Shown here: positions 43,841 to 53,679 of the stretch, piece by piece
Position numbering within the stretch: position 1 is the first letter of the stretch
How the letters are laid out: each line of letters opens with the position of its first letter
NCBI RefSeq assembly: GCF_019457595.1
Contig: NZ_CP080419.1
Span: 62,001 to 126,000 of the forward strand
DNA: 64,000 nt
From: Shewanella psychrotolerans
Lineage (GTDB): Bacteria; Pseudomonadota; Gammaproteobacteria; Enterobacterales; Shewanellaceae
Direction: 5' to 3'
The notes under the pieces: model-generated
Told to the model about the DNA's origin: nothing
What the model saw: only the letters and a program-made list of their open reading frames with translations
The model's database searches: none
Position numbers and translations under genes: made by a program

Positions 43841-44887
43841 ATGTTAAAAAGCGTTTTACTTATACTGATGTTCTTTATGAGCTTATCTGCTCATGCCGTG
43901 GTGATTTTACAATATCATCATGTCTCTGAAGATACACCAAGCGTTACCAGCGTCACTCCAGCACAATTTCGACAACAGATGGCGTTCCTAAGTGACAATG
44001 GATTTAAGGTTAAGCCGCTTTCTGAAGTCGTTGAGAGCATCAAACAGGGACAAGATCTTGCGGATAAGACCGTTGCCATCACCTTTGATGACGGCTATCA
44101 AAACATTGCCGATAACGCCCACCCTATTTTAAAGGAATATGGTTTTCCTTATGCCATTTTTATTGCTGTTGAGCCGATTGAGCAGAAATATCGCGATGTC
44201 ATGAGTTGGGACACGCTGAATCGTTTGAGTCGCGAGGGTGCCGAATTGGCAAATCATAGCTGGGGCCATGAACATCTGATTCGTCACGACATCAATGAAA
44301 CCCAAGATGAATGGTTAACGCGCATCGAAGATAACTTGCTTTCAACCGAGGCTGAAATTTTGGCTAAAACGGGGCAGCATCTAAAAATGCTAGCGTACCC
44401 TTATGGTGAGTACAATCTGCAGTTGGAGGCACTGCTTAAACGTCATGGCTTTGTCGGTTTTGGGCAGCAATCGGGCGCGGCCGGAAAATACTCATCCCTT
44501 ACTGCGCTACCGCGGTTTCCTGTTGCTGGTGTTTATGCCGAGCTTTCTAGTTTACAAGCCAAGCTATACAGCCTTAACATGCCTGTATTGGCCCTCGAGC
44601 CTGCCAATACCCAATTATCCATGGGGAATTGGCGCCCAGAGTTGAAAATCACCTTGGATATGAGTGATATCTATCCACACCAGCTAATGTGTTTTGTGCA
44701 GGGACAGGGGGCGGTTAAGCCTCTGTGGACCAGCGAAAATGAGTTTACTGTGCGGGCCGCATTAGATTTGCCTGCAGGTCGCTCTCGTTATAATTGCACC
44801 GCACCCAGTAAAGCAACGGGTCGCTATTATTGGTTTTCTCAAGCGTGGGTAAGGCCTAAAAATGACGGGACTTGGGTAGAAGAGTAA
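43841..44887 (+). CDS. polysaccharide deacetylase family protein
   Basis: 348 aa with a signal peptide (1-19, MSLSAHA). NodB homology domain: TFDDGYQN with Asp-Asp (83-84) and the metal histidines H139 and H143 in ANHSWGHEH, then AYPYGEYN. The C-terminal about 100 aa are an extra beta-type module. Probably acts on peptidoglycan or an envelope polysaccharide. ATG 43841 has CAGAGG about 8 nt upstream; earlier in-frame codons overlap the MATE gene and are rejected. Confidence 0.88.
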   Translation: MLKSVLLILMFFMSLSAHAVVILQYHHVSEDTPSVTSVTPAQFRQQMAFLSDNGFKVKPLSEVVESIKQGQDLADKTVAITFDDGYQNIADNAHPILKEYGFPYAIFIAVEPIEQKYRDVMSWDTLNRLSREGAELANHSWGHEHLIRHDINETQDEWLTRIEDNLLSTEAEILAKTGQHLKMLAYPYGEYNLQLEALLKRHGFVGFGQQSGAAGKYSSLTALPRFPVAGVYAELSSLQAKLYSLNMPVLALEPANTQLSMGNWRPELKITLDMSDIYPHQLMCFVQGQGAVKPLWTSENEFTVRAALDLPAGRSRYNCTAPSKATGRYYWFSQAWVRPKNDGTWVEE

Positions 44888-44945
44888 GCCTGATTTGACC
44901 AAAGCCTAGGTTGGTGCTCCGTGGAGCGCTTATGATTTAGGTCGT

Positions 44946-45992
44946 TTAGGCTTTAACTGAGGACTTTGCGGTGTTTAATAATTGTATTAAACGTCCTGAT
45001 ATTTTATCTAAGTGTAAGTTTTCATGCTGAGCATTCAGCTCCGCCGCGGCTCCGGGCATTCCCCAAACTACAGAGCTTGCCTGATCTTGAATTAGATTAT
45101 AGCCGCCCATTTTTTTCAAGTTAAGTAGTCCTGCAGCCCCATCTTTACCCATCCCCGTCAGTAATATGCCAATTGCTCTTTGACCAATACATTCAGCGAC
45201 ACTATTAAATAACACGTCAACAGAAGGTTTGTGACGGTTAACTGGGTCGGTCTCGAGTAGTTTGGTGTATAGCTTGCCGCCTCGTTGCTCGACAATAAGG
45301 TGCGCATTACCCGGTGCAAGGTATGCGGTGCCCACCTCTAAGGTTTCTCCCCCTTGCGCTTCGATAACATTAATTGCCGCATGGCTATTGAGACGCTTGG
45401 CAAACGAAAGGCTGAACGCTGCGGGAATATGCTGGGCAATCACGATTGGTGGTGTATTGGCGGGTAATTGCGTAATGACTCGTTGAATGGCTTCGGTGCC
45501 ACCAGTAGATGCTCCGATGGCGATAACTTTATCTGTCTTGAGCGATAGATGTGCCTGGGCTGGTTTTATTTGCGGCGCTTTAGTCGTTGCTTTGACATGA
45601 CTCTTGTTTGCAACTCTGATCTTAGCTATTAACTCATCTTTATATTCTAAAAGTGTATTGGTGAGATCAGCTTTGGGTTTAGAAATAAAATCGATAGCCC
45701 CTAATGCCAATGCTTCAAGTGTCACCTCTGCGCCTTTGTGGGTTAAGGTTGATACCATAATTACAGGCATCGGTCGTAATTTCATTAAGTTACGTAGAAA
45801 GGCGATGCCATCCATTTTTGGCATCTCGATGTCGAGAGTCAACACATCGGGGTTGTGTTGCTTGATCAAGGTTCGGGCTTCGTAGGGATCTTCTGCCGTT
45901 GCGATCACATTGATATCGGGCGCATCGTTTAGCATGTGGCTGAGCAGTTGTCTCACCAATGGTGAATCATCAATTACTAGCACTTTAATCAT
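44946..45992 (-). CDS. cheB: protein-glutamate methylesterase CheB
   Basis: 348 aa from the ATG at 45992 with GGGTGG in front. Receiver domain with VIDDSPLVRQ and phospho-Asp in VLTLDIEMPKMDG; C-terminal methylesterase domain with the catalytic Ser in IGASTGGTEAI, His in AQHIPAAFS, and Asp in LLTGMGKDGA. It demethylates receptors in the chemosensory array encoded next to it. Last gene of the che operon. Confidence 0.96.
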   Translation of the reverse strand: MIKVLVIDDSPLVRQLLSHMLNDAPDINVIATAEDPYEARTLIKQHNPDVLTLDIEMPKMDGIAFLRNLMKLRPMPVIMVSTLTHKGAEVTLEALALGAIDFISKPKADLTNTLLEYKDELIAKIRVANKSHVKATTKAPQIKPAQAHLSLKTDKVIAIGASTGGTEAIQRVITQLPANTPPIVIAQHIPAAFSLSFAKRLNSHAAINVIEAQGGETLEVGTAYLAPGNAHLIVEQRGGKLYTKLLETDPVNRHKPSVDVLFNSVAECIGQRAIGILLTGMGKDGAAGLLNLKKMGGYNLIQDQASSVVWGMPGAAAELNAQHENLHLDKISGRLIQLLNTAKSSVKA

Positions 45993-46031
45993 CGAGTCCA
46001 CCCATTATTACGATTCTCATTGGCACCACCT

Positions 46032-46856
46032 TTATATAATTGAAGTTCGTCGCTGAGCATTAAGATAGATAGGTTGATAAATCGTCTGGCCAATCAATGT
46101 GAAGTCTTGGGATATATTGTGTAGGGTTTCTGAGTGTCCGATAAATAGGTGTCCATCGTCGGACAGCAGTTGTCTAAACTTCTCTATTATTTTTGCTTTG
46201 GTTGGATTATCAAAATAGATCAGCACATTACGACAAAAAATAAGATCGAATGACCCCTTCATTGGCCAGTCGCCAAGTAGGTTTAGCTGCTTAAAATGCA
46301 CCAGCTTTTTGCACTGTTCGACAATGGACGCAGAATTTTCTCTAGGGTTAATTTCAAAGCATTCTTTTTGTAGGCGGATTGGTAAATTGGCTATGCTGTC
46401 AATATTGTAACGCCCAGTATTGGCTTTGTTTAATACGTTTGTGTCTAGGTCGGTTGCCAGTATTTTCAAGTCCCAATTTGGGGGAGGGAAATGTTGAGCG
46501 AGCGTCATTGCGATGCTGTAGGGCTCCTCTCCTGAAGAGCATGCGGACGACCATACTCTTAGGCGGCGATGGCTCTTTCTTTTCCATAATGGCACTAGGT
46601 GTTGCTCTAGATAATCGAAGTGGTGCTGCTCTCTGAAAAAGGCGGTTAAGTTGGTTGTTAGTGCATTGATGAAGTTAATCATTTCTTCAGGATGCTGCTG
46701 AATGAAGGCGCAGTATTGGCTAAAGTTACTAAATTTAAGTTGGCGCACTCGGCGGCTGAGTCGCGAGTACACCATATGTTGTTTCCTTTCCGGAAGGACA
46801 ATACCCGACTCCTGATATGCAAGATTGCGAATAAATTCGAAATCTTGCATGGTCAT
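46032..46856 (-). CDS. cheR: chemotaxis protein methyltransferase CheR
   Basis: 274 aa. I begin at the ATG at 46856 since AAGGA lies 8 nt before it. N-terminal helical domain (DFEFIRNLAYQESGIVL), SAM-binding WSSACSSGEEPYSIAMTLAQHF, and LIFCRNVLIYFDNPTKAKII. It methylates the linked receptor. The operon in related bacteria has cheD between cheR and cheB; here only 39 bp separate them. Confidence 0.95.
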   Translation of the reverse strand: MTMQDFEFIRNLAYQESGIVLPERKQHMVYSRLSRRVRQLKFSNFSQYCAFIQQHPEEMINFINALTTNLTAFFREQHHFDYLEQHLVPLWKRKSHRRLRVWSSACSSGEEPYSIAMTLAQHFPPPNWDLKILATDLDTNVLNKANTGRYNIDSIANLPIRLQKECFEINPRENSASIVEQCKKLVHFKQLNLLGDWPMKGSFDLIFCRNVLIYFDNPTKAKIIEKFRQLLSDDGHLFIGHSETLHNISQDFTLIGQTIYQPIYLNAQRRTSII

Positions 46857-46974
46857 TGGAAATTCCTTTTGGTTACCCTTGTCCAATATAGCCTCCTAGT
46901 TGAAGCGATTTCTATTTGTCGAATTAGGCTAGCATCGCTAACTAAAGCGCCTTAATGCAGAGGGGTATATTTCA

Positions 46975-49569
46975 TTAAAATTCAGTCCACTCTTCATCGC
47001 TAATTTTCAATTTTCCATGGCTATCGCCTGCAACTAAGGCTAGCGGTGCGGTGGTGATACCTGAGTGACTGAGCTCTTTGGTTTGGAAGAACTCCAATTG
47101 AGCTTTCATGTTTCTTGCCTGCTCTGCCATAGCATCACCTGCCGCTGAAACCTGTTCGACTAAGGCTGCATTTTGTTGAGTCATTTCATCCATTTGAGAC
47201 ACAGCCTTATTAACCTCTTGGATGCCAGAAGATTGTTGATCGGAAGCGATGCTAATTTGACTAATCATATCGGCTACTTTCGTTACCGCTTGGACGATAT
47301 CGGCTAAGGTTTCACCCGATTGATTCACCAAATTTGTACCGTCGGTGACTTTGTTTACGCTATCTCTAATCAACTCTTTAATCTCTTTTGCCGCTCCCGC
47401 ACTGCGTTGTGCTAGGTTTCTCACTTCGCCAGCAACAACAGCGAAGCCTCTGCCTTGTTCACCTGCTCGAGCGGCTTCAACTGCAGCGTTAAGAGCGAGA
47501 AGATTGGTTTGAAATGCTATTTCATCAATAACACCTATGATATCGGCGATGCGTTTACTGGAATCATTTATCGCCTCCATCGCCGTAACGGCTTGCTCAA
47601 CGACTTTGCCCCCATGCTCGGCTTTGGTATTTGCCTCTTGTGCGAGTTCATTTGCGATGGTGGCATTTTGTGCACTTTGGGTTACGGTGGCTGTCATCTG
47701 TTCCATGCTTGATGCAGTTTGTTCGAGTGAGGCCGCTTGTTCCTCGGTACGCTGACTGAGATCGGCGTTGCCTTGAGCTATCTCTTCTGCACCAGAGGTT
47801 ACGGTATTGGCCGATTGATTTATGCCACCGAGCACTTCGGTCAGTTTTGATACTGTCGCATTTGCATCCTGTTGTAACTTGCCAAATTGGCCATGATATT
47901 CACCATTAATCTGTCTGGTGAGATCACCGCAGGCGAGGCCATCGAACATGTTAACGACATCACCAATAACGTTATCGGCAATGCCCACTAAGCGGTTGAG
48001 CCCATTAGATAGATTGAGGAAAAAGCCTTCTTTGCCCTCTGTGCTAATGCGTCCTGATAGATCACCCGTAGTCGCGGCGGAGATAATTGAATCAATCTCT
48101 TGTTCTATGGCGACTTCGGCAGTTCTATCGGCCCATTCCACAACGGTTCCTATACTCTTACCATTGTCGTCGGTAATGGGGTTAGCCACTACTTGGAATG
48201 TTCTGCCGCCCACTTTTAGTTGGCTGGTGTAGGTCGAGGAAAGAGAGCCTAATAGGTTACGCTGGTGACTTGGTTTTTTATGGAATCTATCGATATTGAC
48301 GCCAATGAGATTGTTGGCATCGAAGTCTGGTAAATCTTTAACAATATCCTGCTGTGCATGTTTGAACATATTACTTACCGCAGTATTCATGTAGATGATG
48401 TTCAGGTCTGCATCGGCAACCATCGTATTTGATGAGACATTATCTAACGCTTGTCTGATCCGCGCATTCTCTGCAGCGAGTTGTCGTTCTTTAGCTTCTT
48501 GTGCCAGTTTGGCTGTAACATCTTGCCATTCGACAACGGTGCCTGTACGTGTGCCATTTTCAAAAACAGGTGTCGCGATTAAGGTAAAGTCTAATCCTGC
48601 TACGTTGATGCTAGCGTTGTAGCTGGTTGTTAGCATGTCGAGCATTTTGCGTTGATGAGATGGATCTTTATGGAAAATGTCGATATTGCTGCCAATTAAT
48701 GTGGCGGTGGCAAATTTTGGAAGGCTTTGCTGTAAGGTCGATTCGTTTTCTTTGAGCATCTCGAAAACGGAGTCATTAAGGTAAATGATGTCGTAGTTTG
48801 CGTCGGCAACCATTACGTTAGCCTTACATACATCGAGAGCTTGTTTAATGCGGCTGTTCTCTTCTGCGAGTTGTTGCTCGATAACTTCTTTGGCGAGTTG
48901 TTCGGTTTTATCTTCCCACTCGACTACAGTGGCTATTCGTTGCTGGTTATCATCAAATACGGGTGAGGCAATAAGTGAAAATGTACGAGTTCCCACACTG
49001 ATTAGTGCCGAGTGTGGCTGCTTTAAATTGGCGATGAGCTGTTGTTGATGAGAGGGATGCTTATGGAAAATATCCATATTGGTTCCCACTAAATCTTTTA
49101 CATTAAAAGAAGAGAATGCTTGCCTTATATCCTCTTCAGCGTCTTGTAATGTTTTTCGTAGTGATTGATTAAAGAAGGTAATATTGCCTTGAGGATCGGC
49201 GAGCATGACATTTGCTTGGCATATCTCTAGTGCTTGGGCTGGCGCCTTATTGGTGCTGTTGGTTTGCCAAAGCTCGGTTAATGCTTCGGTTAATTGACTC
49301 CAATGAGGGAGATCAATATGTGAAAACGACGGGGGCGTTTTCGCCTCGACAGCGGTAAGGAGTTCGCTGAATCCTTGTTGAAAACGACGTTTGATCTGAC
49401 TCTCTTTTTGAATCCCTACAGCAATAAATGCTATCGCGATCAATTGAGTTGCGCCAATCCATAAGGAGGGTTGTTGTGTGAATGCCAAGCCTGCAGCCAG
49501 CACGCTGAGCATCAGTCCGATAATTGGCATGCTGTTAGTTTTGAGATTACTCGAGTTCATAGCATCCAT
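46975..49569 (-). CDS. chemoreceptor with three PAS modules, Aer2-like
   Basis: 864 aa from the ATG at 49569 (AGAGGA 7 nt before it). Two membrane helices (about 13-31 and 36-52) with almost no periplasmic loop. Three PAS modules of about 130 aa at 113-225, 243-355 and 373-485. Each carries FHKxPSHQ (His169/174, 300/305, 430/435) and ends in VVEWxDxT (Trp218, 348, 479). In Aer2 heme PAS domains a histidine binds heme and a Trp steadies O2, so oxygen sensing is inferred. Two HAMP-like units follow ([22 protein letters not shown]), then a signalling domain ([19 protein letters not shown]), and the C-terminal EEWTEF fits the xWxxF tether for CheR/CheB. Sits between cheW and cheR. Confidence 0.9.
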   Translation of the reverse strand: MDAMNSSNLKTNSMPIIGLMLSVLAAGLAFTQQPSLWIGATQLIAIAFIAVGIQKESQIKRRFQQGFSELLTAVEAKTPPSFSHIDLPHWSQLTEALTELWQTNSTNKAPAQALEICQANVMLADPQGNITFFNQSLRKTLQDAEEDIRQAFSSFNVKDLVGTNMDIFHKHPSHQQQLIANLKQPHSALISVGTRTFSLIASPVFDDNQQRIATVVEWEDKTEQLAKEVIEQQLAEENSRIKQALDVCKANVMVADANYDIIYLNDSVFEMLKENESTLQQSLPKFATATLIGSNIDIFHKDPSHQRKMLDMLTTSYNASINVAGLDFTLIATPVFENGTRTGTVVEWQDVTAKLAQEAKERQLAAENARIRQALDNVSSNTMVADADLNIIYMNTAVSNMFKHAQQDIVKDLPDFDANNLIGVNIDRFHKKPSHQRNLLGSLSSTYTSQLKVGGRTFQVVANPITDDNGKSIGTVVEWADRTAEVAIEQEIDSIISAATTGDLSGRISTEGKEGFFLNLSNGLNRLVGIADNVIGDVVNMFDGLACGDLTRQINGEYHGQFGKLQQDANATVSKLTEVLGGINQSANTVTSGAEEIAQGNADLSQRTEEQAASLEQTASSMEQMTATVTQSAQNATIANELAQEANTKAEHGGKVVEQAVTAMEAINDSSKRIADIIGVIDEIAFQTNLLALNAAVEAARAGEQGRGFAVVAGEVRNLAQRSAGAAKEIKELIRDSVNKVTDGTNLVNQSGETLADIVQAVTKVADMISQISIASDQQSSGIQEVNKAVSQMDEMTQQNAALVEQVSAAGDAMAEQARNMKAQLEFFQTKELSHSGITTAPLALVAGDSHGKLKISDEEWTEF

Positions 49570-49591
49570 CCTTTGGTCCTCTTTAAGCAGA

Positions 49592-50149
49592 TTATGCGCT
49601 GATAGCATGAGTTGATTCAGCGTCGAGATTACTGATGATATTTGAGAGCTGTTTTGCTTCAAAATGAGCTTCATTACCTAGCAGTGTGTTGATATCAAGC
49701 AGAATGACCATCTTATCCTCTAGGTTAGCCAGCCCTTTAATAAAGCTGAGGTCGGTATCTTCGCCAAAGTCGGGAGCATCGCGTAAGTCGTTATTGTTGA
49801 CACTAAATACATCTGATACTGCATCGACGACGATACCGATAATTTTATGTTCATCGGCGATATTCACTTTGACGACAATCACCACGGTGGTTGAACCGTA
49901 TTCAAGTGCCGAGATCCCAAAGCGCTGCCTTAAATCGATTATCGGCACTATGGTTCCGCGTAAATTGATCACGCCTTTTACATGAGCCGGAGAGTTAGGG
50001 ATCGCTGTGGTCGCTTGCCATCCTCGGATCTCTTGGACGGATAAGATATCAACACCATATTCTTCGGTTGCCATAATGAAAGTCAGATATTGTTCGCTCG
50101 CATTCTCGCTAAGGTTTTTGTGCACTATCGCGTCATCAAACTGTGTCAT
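49592..50149 (-). CDS. cheW: chemotaxis coupling protein CheW
   Basis: 185 aa CheW-type SH3-like domain: [61 protein letters not shown]. It bridges CheA and the receptor. It lies 22 bp before the receptor gene. Confidence 0.95.
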   Translation of the reverse strand: MTQFDDAIVHKNLSENASEQYLTFIMATEEYGVDILSVQEIRGWQATTAIPNSPAHVKGVINLRGTIVPIIDLRQRFGISALEYGSTTVVIVVKVNIADEHKIIGIVVDAVSDVFSVNNNDLRDAPDFGEDTDLSFIKGLANLEDKMVILLDINTLLGNEAHFEAKQLSNIISNLDAESTHAISA

Positions 50150-50184
50150 TTAGCCCCCTCCATTTTCATTGTTCTAATTGCTAA

Positions 50185-52209
50185 CTAGGCTGCGTGGTCT
50201 TGCTTGTTGTTGATCCCAGCTAAGCTGACAAGGCCTGCAATATCGATAATCAGTGCAACGGTGCCGTCACCGAGTATAGTCGCGCCCGAAATCCCCGCGA
50301 CCTTGCTGTAATTATCTTCCAAACTCTTTATGACGACCTGTTGTTGAGACAGTAGCTCATCCACTAACAAGCCCACTTTGTCGTTATTGGCATCAACGAC
50401 CATAACTAATCCATCTTTGATCTCGTTTGCATCGGCTCGATGATTAAATTGATCAAATACCTTGATGACAGGAAGGTACTCGTCTCTTAGGCGGATAACT
50501 TGATGCTCTTCGCTTAGACGATTGATTCTGTCGGGTGTCACCTGCAAGGATTCATGAATTGAAACTAGAGGAACGACATAGGTATGACTGCCGACCCTAA
50601 CCAGCTGTCCATCAAGTATCGCTAGAGTAAGCGGTAAGCGGATAGTAAAGCGGCTGCCTTTGTCTTTTACGGATTTGAGATCGATGTTACCGCTTAGCTG
50701 GTGAATATTTCTGAGTACCACATCCATACCCACGCCACGACCTGATAGATCGGAGACTTGGTCGGCAGTTGAGAAACCTGGCTTAAAGATAAGCTGATGG
50801 ATTGCCTCTTCACTTGGTTCTTCGTCAGGATTAACCAACCCTTTTTCTTTGGCTTTTTTGAGTATTTTTGCCGTATCTAGCCCCGCGCCATCATCGATGA
50901 TTTCGATAATGATATTACCCCCCTGATGATATGCATTAAGGGTTAATGTGCCTGTTTCGCGCTTACCTTTGGCTTTACGATCTTCTGGGGTTTCTAAACC
51001 ATGATCGAGAGAGTTCCTAACCAGATGCACCATGGGATCGACGATTTTTTCCATTACCGTCTTATCTAATTCGGTGTCTTCGCCTTTTAGGACAAGTTCA
51101 ACTTTCTTGTTAAGTTGCTGGCCGATATCTCTAACCAAGCGTGGAAAGCGGTTAAAAGCAAAACTAATGGGCAACATACGGATCTGCATGACACTTTCTT
51201 GCAGATCTCGAGTGTGGGTTGCTAGTTGCTCTAAGCCCTGTTTCATCAAGATAAGCGACTCGTGATCTATTTCGTCCTGTTGTCCTAGTTGGCTTAACAT
51301 TGCTTGAGTGATCACCAGTTCACCAACCATATTTATGAGTAAATCGACTTTATCAATACTGACCCGAATAGACCCAGACTCTTGATTTTTTTGAGTGATT
51401 GCAGCGGGTTTAGTGGCTTTGGTTGCTGGCGTATCTGTCGTGAGATTTTCTAATTGTGGGGCAACTTCAATGGCTAACTCTGGCGTAGTAACCTCCAGAG
51501 ATTTTTGATCTAATGCCTCATAGGTGATCTCACATTCATCTTCCACCCATTCGAATGCCTGTTTAATTTGAGACAGTGGTTGAGCTGTGGCTAAAGTGAG
51601 TTGCCAGCTAAGATAGCAGCCTTCGGGGTCGTAATGAGTAAAGTCGGGCACTGGCGTATCAAGCAACACTACATCAAGTTGACCAAGTGCTCTAAGCTCT
51701 GCAAACATTAAGATTGGGTCGTTACCAAACCTAAGAATGTCAGTCCCAGCTTTGAAGGTGATTTGCCATACGGCAGAGTCATCCTTTTGCTCGACCTCGG
51801 TTGATAGAAGCGGTGTTGAGTCTTGATTAAGCTCGGTCGAAAATTTCTGCTGCAACTCTTCAAGTAACGGATCGCAAAAATCGATTTTACGCATTAATGC
51901 ATCAAGCATGTTGCGCAGTAGGTCTACCGATAACAGCAGCATATCTTGGTGATGGTTAGTCATTTTTCTACGACCATCACGTATTTCATCGAGTAGGGTT
52001 TCCAATAGATGGGTATAGGAGGCGACCTGAACAAAGCCAAAGGTTGCGCTTCCCCCCTTGATGGAGTGAGCGGCCCTAAAGATGGTATTGATGGCTTCGG
52101 GATCAGGCGCTGAAATATCTAATTTCAACAATTCAGATTCCATACTCTCAAGCCCTTCTAAGCTTTCTTCGAAGAAGACCTGACTAAACTGACTTAGATC
52201 GATTTCCAT
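50185..52209 (-). CDS. cheA: chemotaxis histidine kinase CheA
   Basis: 674 aa. HPt domain with phospho-His48 in AAHSIKGGSATFGF; a middle region (about 145-260); dimerisation domain; HATPase domain with HLVRNSLDHGLE, DDGAGLD and GRGVGMDVV; C-terminal CheW-like domain. Full-length and intact. It phosphorylates the adjacent CheY-like protein and CheB in response to the receptor. Confidence 0.96.
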   Translation of the reverse strand: MEIDLSQFSQVFFEESLEGLESMESELLKLDISAPDPEAINTIFRAAHSIKGGSATFGFVQVASYTHLLETLLDEIRDGRRKMTNHHQDMLLLSVDLLRNMLDALMRKIDFCDPLLEELQQKFSTELNQDSTPLLSTEVEQKDDSAVWQITFKAGTDILRFGNDPILMFAELRALGQLDVVLLDTPVPDFTHYDPEGCYLSWQLTLATAQPLSQIKQAFEWVEDECEITYEALDQKSLEVTTPELAIEVAPQLENLTTDTPATKATKPAAITQKNQESGSIRVSIDKVDLLINMVGELVITQAMLSQLGQQDEIDHESLILMKQGLEQLATHTRDLQESVMQIRMLPISFAFNRFPRLVRDIGQQLNKKVELVLKGEDTELDKTVMEKIVDPMVHLVRNSLDHGLETPEDRKAKGKRETGTLTLNAYHQGGNIIIEIIDDGAGLDTAKILKKAKEKGLVNPDEEPSEEAIHQLIFKPGFSTADQVSDLSGRGVGMDVVLRNIHQLSGNIDLKSVKDKGSRFTIRLPLTLAILDGQLVRVGSHTYVVPLVSIHESLQVTPDRINRLSEEHQVIRLRDEYLPVIKVFDQFNHRADANEIKDGLVMVVDANNDKVGLLVDELLSQQQVVIKSLEDNYSKVAGISGATILGDGTVALIIDIAGLVSLAGINNKQDHAA

Positions 52210-52231
52210 CTCAGTACCATCCTGGCTTGGG

Positions 52232-52594
52232 TTAGCGTAAGACTTTGTTGACGGTGGCCAACAGTTGATCAGGGTTAAAAGGTTTTATAATCCAGCCGGT
52301 TGCACCAGCGTTGCGGCCTTCTTGTTTTTTGTCTGTTCCAGACTCGGTGGTTAACATCAGTAAAGGGGTGAATTTATATTCTGGCAGGGTACGAAGATTT
52401 TTGATTAGGGTTATGCCGTCCATCACCGGCATATTGACGTCTGAGATCACCAGATCATAGCTCCCATTTTTAGCGGCATTTAGCGCCTCATCGCCATTGC
52501 AAGCTTCGGTGACATCAAATCCTGCCGTTTTCAGGGTGAACCCAACCATCTGTCGCATTGAGGCTGAGTCATCAACCGCGAGTATTTTTTTCAT
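52232..52594 (-). CDS. cheY: CheY-like response regulator
   Basis: 120 aa stand-alone receiver: acidic pair D8-D9 (AVDDS), phospho-Asp52 in VISDVNMPVMDG, Thr in LTTES and Lys in WIIKPFNPDQLL. It has no output domain. It begins in a 4-bp ATGA overlap with the STAS gene and is 22 bp from cheA, so it is the cognate output of this array. Whether it acts on flagella is not shown; in the comparable Pseudomonas Che2 cluster the linked CheY does not drive ordinary chemotaxis. Confidence 0.92.
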   Translation of the reverse strand: MKKILAVDDSASMRQMVGFTLKTAGFDVTEACNGDEALNAAKNGSYDLVISDVNMPVMDGITLIKNLRTLPEYKFTPLLMLTTESGTDKKQEGRNAGATGWIIKPFNPDQLLATVNKVLR

Positions 52595-52890
52595 AGAGGC
52601 GCATTCTCCTGTGGTGGTGAAAATATATCACTGGCTTCTATTCCGAGTTCCGCCAAATTCGATTTGATATCCTCACTGGGATAGATCCAATCGATATTCT
52701 GATGGTGTGTATGGCAGTATTTGGTGAGGAAATAAAGTAATTGGGCACCAGCAGTGTCGACGCGTGTTAATAGGCTTGCATCGATAGAGAGAGGTTGATC
52801 GTCAACAAGTTGCTCGGTGATCAATTGATGTATTTGCTGAATGTTACGAATTGTCAGCTCAGAATCTAACTGAATTAGACTTCGTGTCAT
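52591..52890 (-). CDS. STAS-domain protein heading the che operon
   Basis: 99 aa single STAS domain of the anti-sigma antagonist type: ELTIRNIQQIHQLI, PLSIDASLLTRVDTAGAQLLYFL. The usual phospho-site Ser is Thr here (DTAG). First gene of the che operon. A STAS protein at this position is a known feature of some vibrio and Shewanella che clusters; its role in chemosensing is unclear. It may switch partner binding in response to phosphorylation. Confidence 0.85.
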   Translation of the reverse strand: MTRSLIQLDSELTIRNIQQIHQLITEQLVDDQPLSIDASLLTRVDTAGAQLLYFLTKYCHTHHQNIDWIYPSEDIKSNLAELGIEASDIFSPPQENAPL

Positions 52891-53045
52891 AAATCGCTCC
52901 TGTTGAAATCCTTATCAGTTTATTTAATTCTCCCTATACGATAAAAAGATAGTCTGCAAATGAGTGGTTTGCATGAAAACAATCAGTTTTTTATTGTGAT
53001 GTAATTTAGCTGGTGCTAATTCTTTGACGATTTAATGAGTGAAAA

Positions 53046-53675
53046 TTAACGTTGATAATGTTGGTTTAGCTCTGTGATATCGGCGATCAGGTTAGTTGTG
53101 GTGATCTGTGGAAGCTGACCCAGCTCCCTAGCTTTAGGTTTGATGGTCGCATATCGTCTCCCTTCGGGAGAGATAAGTACCATAGATGCACTATGATCGA
53201 CTTGATAATTTTGCCCATCCCCCACCATGGCATAAACAAAACCTAACTGGCGAGTCAGAGGTAACAGCGATGCATGAGATGCTGTTACTGCGACAAAATC
53301 AGAGTTGAAAAAGTTAATGTAATCTAAAAGCTTAGCTTGAGTATCTCGAGCAGGATCGACGGAAACAAATACCACTTGAATATCCATGGTTGAGGCCAGT
53401 TTTTGATAAGCCGCTGCCAATTTTGCCATCGTCGTTGGGCAAACATCGGGACATGAAGTGTAACCGATAAAGATCAAACTCCATTTTCCCTTTAAGCGGT
53501 CATTATTAAAAACCTCACCATGTTGATCTGTTAGTTGAAAAGGCGATAGTTTACGTTGCTCTGGATACAGATAACTAGTGGTGAGTTCTGGCTCTGATGA
53601 ATGGTAGGAGATAGCAGCAAAGCTACCTAAACCAGCAAAGAGTAACATTCCTAAGATGAGCAGAGTGATTCTCAT
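53046..53675 (-). CDS. SCO1/SenC copper chaperone for cytochrome oxidase
   Basis: 209 aa, N-terminal anchor helix (4-22), thioredoxin fold with copper-binding C75-x3-C79 (SCPDVCPTTM) and His161 (VDHSAS). It delivers copper to the CuA centre of subunit II. Last gene of the oxidase assembly run, 4 bp after cyoE. Confidence 0.94.
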   Translation of the reverse strand: MRITLLILGMLLFAGLGSFAAISYHSSEPELTTSYLYPEQRKLSPFQLTDQHGEVFNNDRLKGKWSLIFIGYTSCPDVCPTTMAKLAAAYQKLASTMDIQVVFVSVDPARDTQAKLLDYINFFNSDFVAVTASHASLLPLTRQLGFVYAMVGDGQNYQVDHSASMVLISPEGRRYATIKPKARELGQLPQITTTNLIADITELNQHYQR

Positions 53676-53679
53676 TGGC

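Noticed and set aside
44900..44955. Inverted repeat AAAGCCTA / TAGGCTTT between deacetylase and cheB as a terminator
   Set aside because: Stem arms are far apart with a large loop, and one arm is inside the cheB end; too weak to call.
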